NCBI GenBank assembly: GCA_023429265.1
Contig: JAEYVS010000066.1
Coordinates: 1-5,524 of the forward strand
Source of the DNA: Bacteroidota bacterium
Lineage (GTDB): Bacteria > Bacteroidota > Ignavibacteria > Tepidaquicellales > Tepidaquicellaceae
DNA length: 5,524 nucleotides
Direction of reading: 5' to 3'
A program made the position numbers and the translations under genes. Shown one piece after another: positions 5,161 through 5,524 of the stretch (its first letter is position 1; each line of letters opens with the position of its first letter). Below the pieces are notes generated by a model that saw only the letters and a program-made list of their open reading frames with translations, made no database searches and was not told the origin of the DNA.

Positions 5161-5524
5161 TAATCGAGGTTATTTAGCTGAATTTCAATGTCCCGGTCAG
5201 TGTCATTAAGGAAAACATCTATCTCTCCCTGCCTGAGCTCTTTTGTATCCGACGGGAATAAATGTTTATTCTCCCTTGCCCACTTCGCCGCGATGCCATT
5301 CAATGGACTGGATACACCGTAATTTTTATACTGGAGCATCTCACCTATCTGATAGATTATATCCACCAGTGTCTCTCCTGACGCCCAGTAATCGCCAATG
5401 CAAATATCGTGCGGCGAGGCTATCCGGAAATTCGGATGAAAAATATCCGTCAATAAGTAACATTGAGGTTTTAATCTCGGGTAATCGATGTGAAGATATA
5501 TCTCTATCTTATGCTCATCGATGT
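5160..5524 (-). CDS. E2 ubiquitin-conjugating-like (UBC fold) protein, 5' end outside window
   Basis: The frame is open to the right edge, so the N-terminus (UBC helix 1 and first strands) is missing; 120 residues are visible. The order of motifs matches a UBC core: a strand (IEIYLHID), YPRLKPQCYLLTDIFHPN with the E2 YP...P and HPN elements (HPN codons 5438-5430), then DIC with a Cys (codon 5402-5400) at the catalytic position 12 residues after the His. Next come a Trp five residues on, a helix (LVDIIYQIGEMLQY), and SPLNGIAAKWARENKHLF. That last segment closely resembles the DPLN..AA.....N..LF segment of NEDD8 E2 enzymes such as UBC12. An acidic tail of about 25 residues follows. E2 enzymes carry a ubiquitin-like protein as a Cys thioester and pass it to a target. 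No E1, ubiquitin-like or JAB gene is visible. A TTG at 5453 could start a shorter ORF but would cut the UBC core, so it is not taken as the start. Fold assignment is from my motif reading, without a search. Confidence 0.75.
   Translation of the reverse strand, partial: IDEHKIEIYLHIDYPRLKPQCYLLTDIFHPNFRIASPHDICIGDYWASGETLVDIIYQIGEMLQYKNYGVSSPLNGIAAKWARENKHLFPSDTKELRQGEIDVFLNDTDRDIEIQLNNLD

Noticed and set aside
1..5524. CRISPR arrays, tRNA/rRNA genes, insertion sequences or attachment sites
   Set aside because: I saw no regularly spaced long repeats, tRNA-like cloverleaf, transposase or terminal inverted repeats. The tyrosine recombinase has the Xer housekeeping form and topA context rather than that of a mobile-element integrase.

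Overview
This 5.5 kb window is ordinary bacterial chromosome with every supported gene on the minus strand, so genes read from high to low coordinates. Moderately low GC, A/T-rich leaders with hardly any Shine-Dalgarno sequence, and a YbeY whose third zinc ligand is Asp instead of His all suggest the Bacteroidota/Chlorobi/Ignavibacteria (FCB) group. This assignment is inferred from sequence character, not from a search.

In transcription order: (1) 5524-5160, the C-terminal part of a protein with a eukaryote-like E2 ubiquitin-conjugating (UBC) fold, including a His-Pro-Asn motif and a candidate catalytic Cys; (2) 5160-4624, a gamma-class carbonic-anhydrase-like left-handed beta-helix protein whose ATG overlaps the E2 stop by one base; (3) a terminator-like hairpin at 4646-4608, followed by a sigma70-like promoter and an approximately 120-nt leader; (4) 4446-4234, a cold-shock protein; (5) a strong hairpin at 4211-4180 abutting the next start codon; (6) 4175-3729, an unrecognised 148-residue protein; (7) about 3713-3261, ybeY, which appears to need a non-standard AUU start to be full length; (8) 3170-831, topA; (9) 788-1, the first 262 residues of a Xer-type tyrosine recombinase that runs off the left edge.

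The left two thirds is housekeeping: rRNA maturation (YbeY), DNA supercoiling (TopA) and probably chromosome dimer resolution (Xer). The most unusual item is the E2-like gene at the right edge. Bacterial E2 homologues are uncommon and usually belong to ubiquitin-like conjugation or defence loci, but here the E2 is coupled to a carbonic-anhydrase-like gene. Its upstream partners (E1-like, ubiquitin-like, JAB peptidase) would lie outside the window, so whether this is a conjugation system cannot be settled here.
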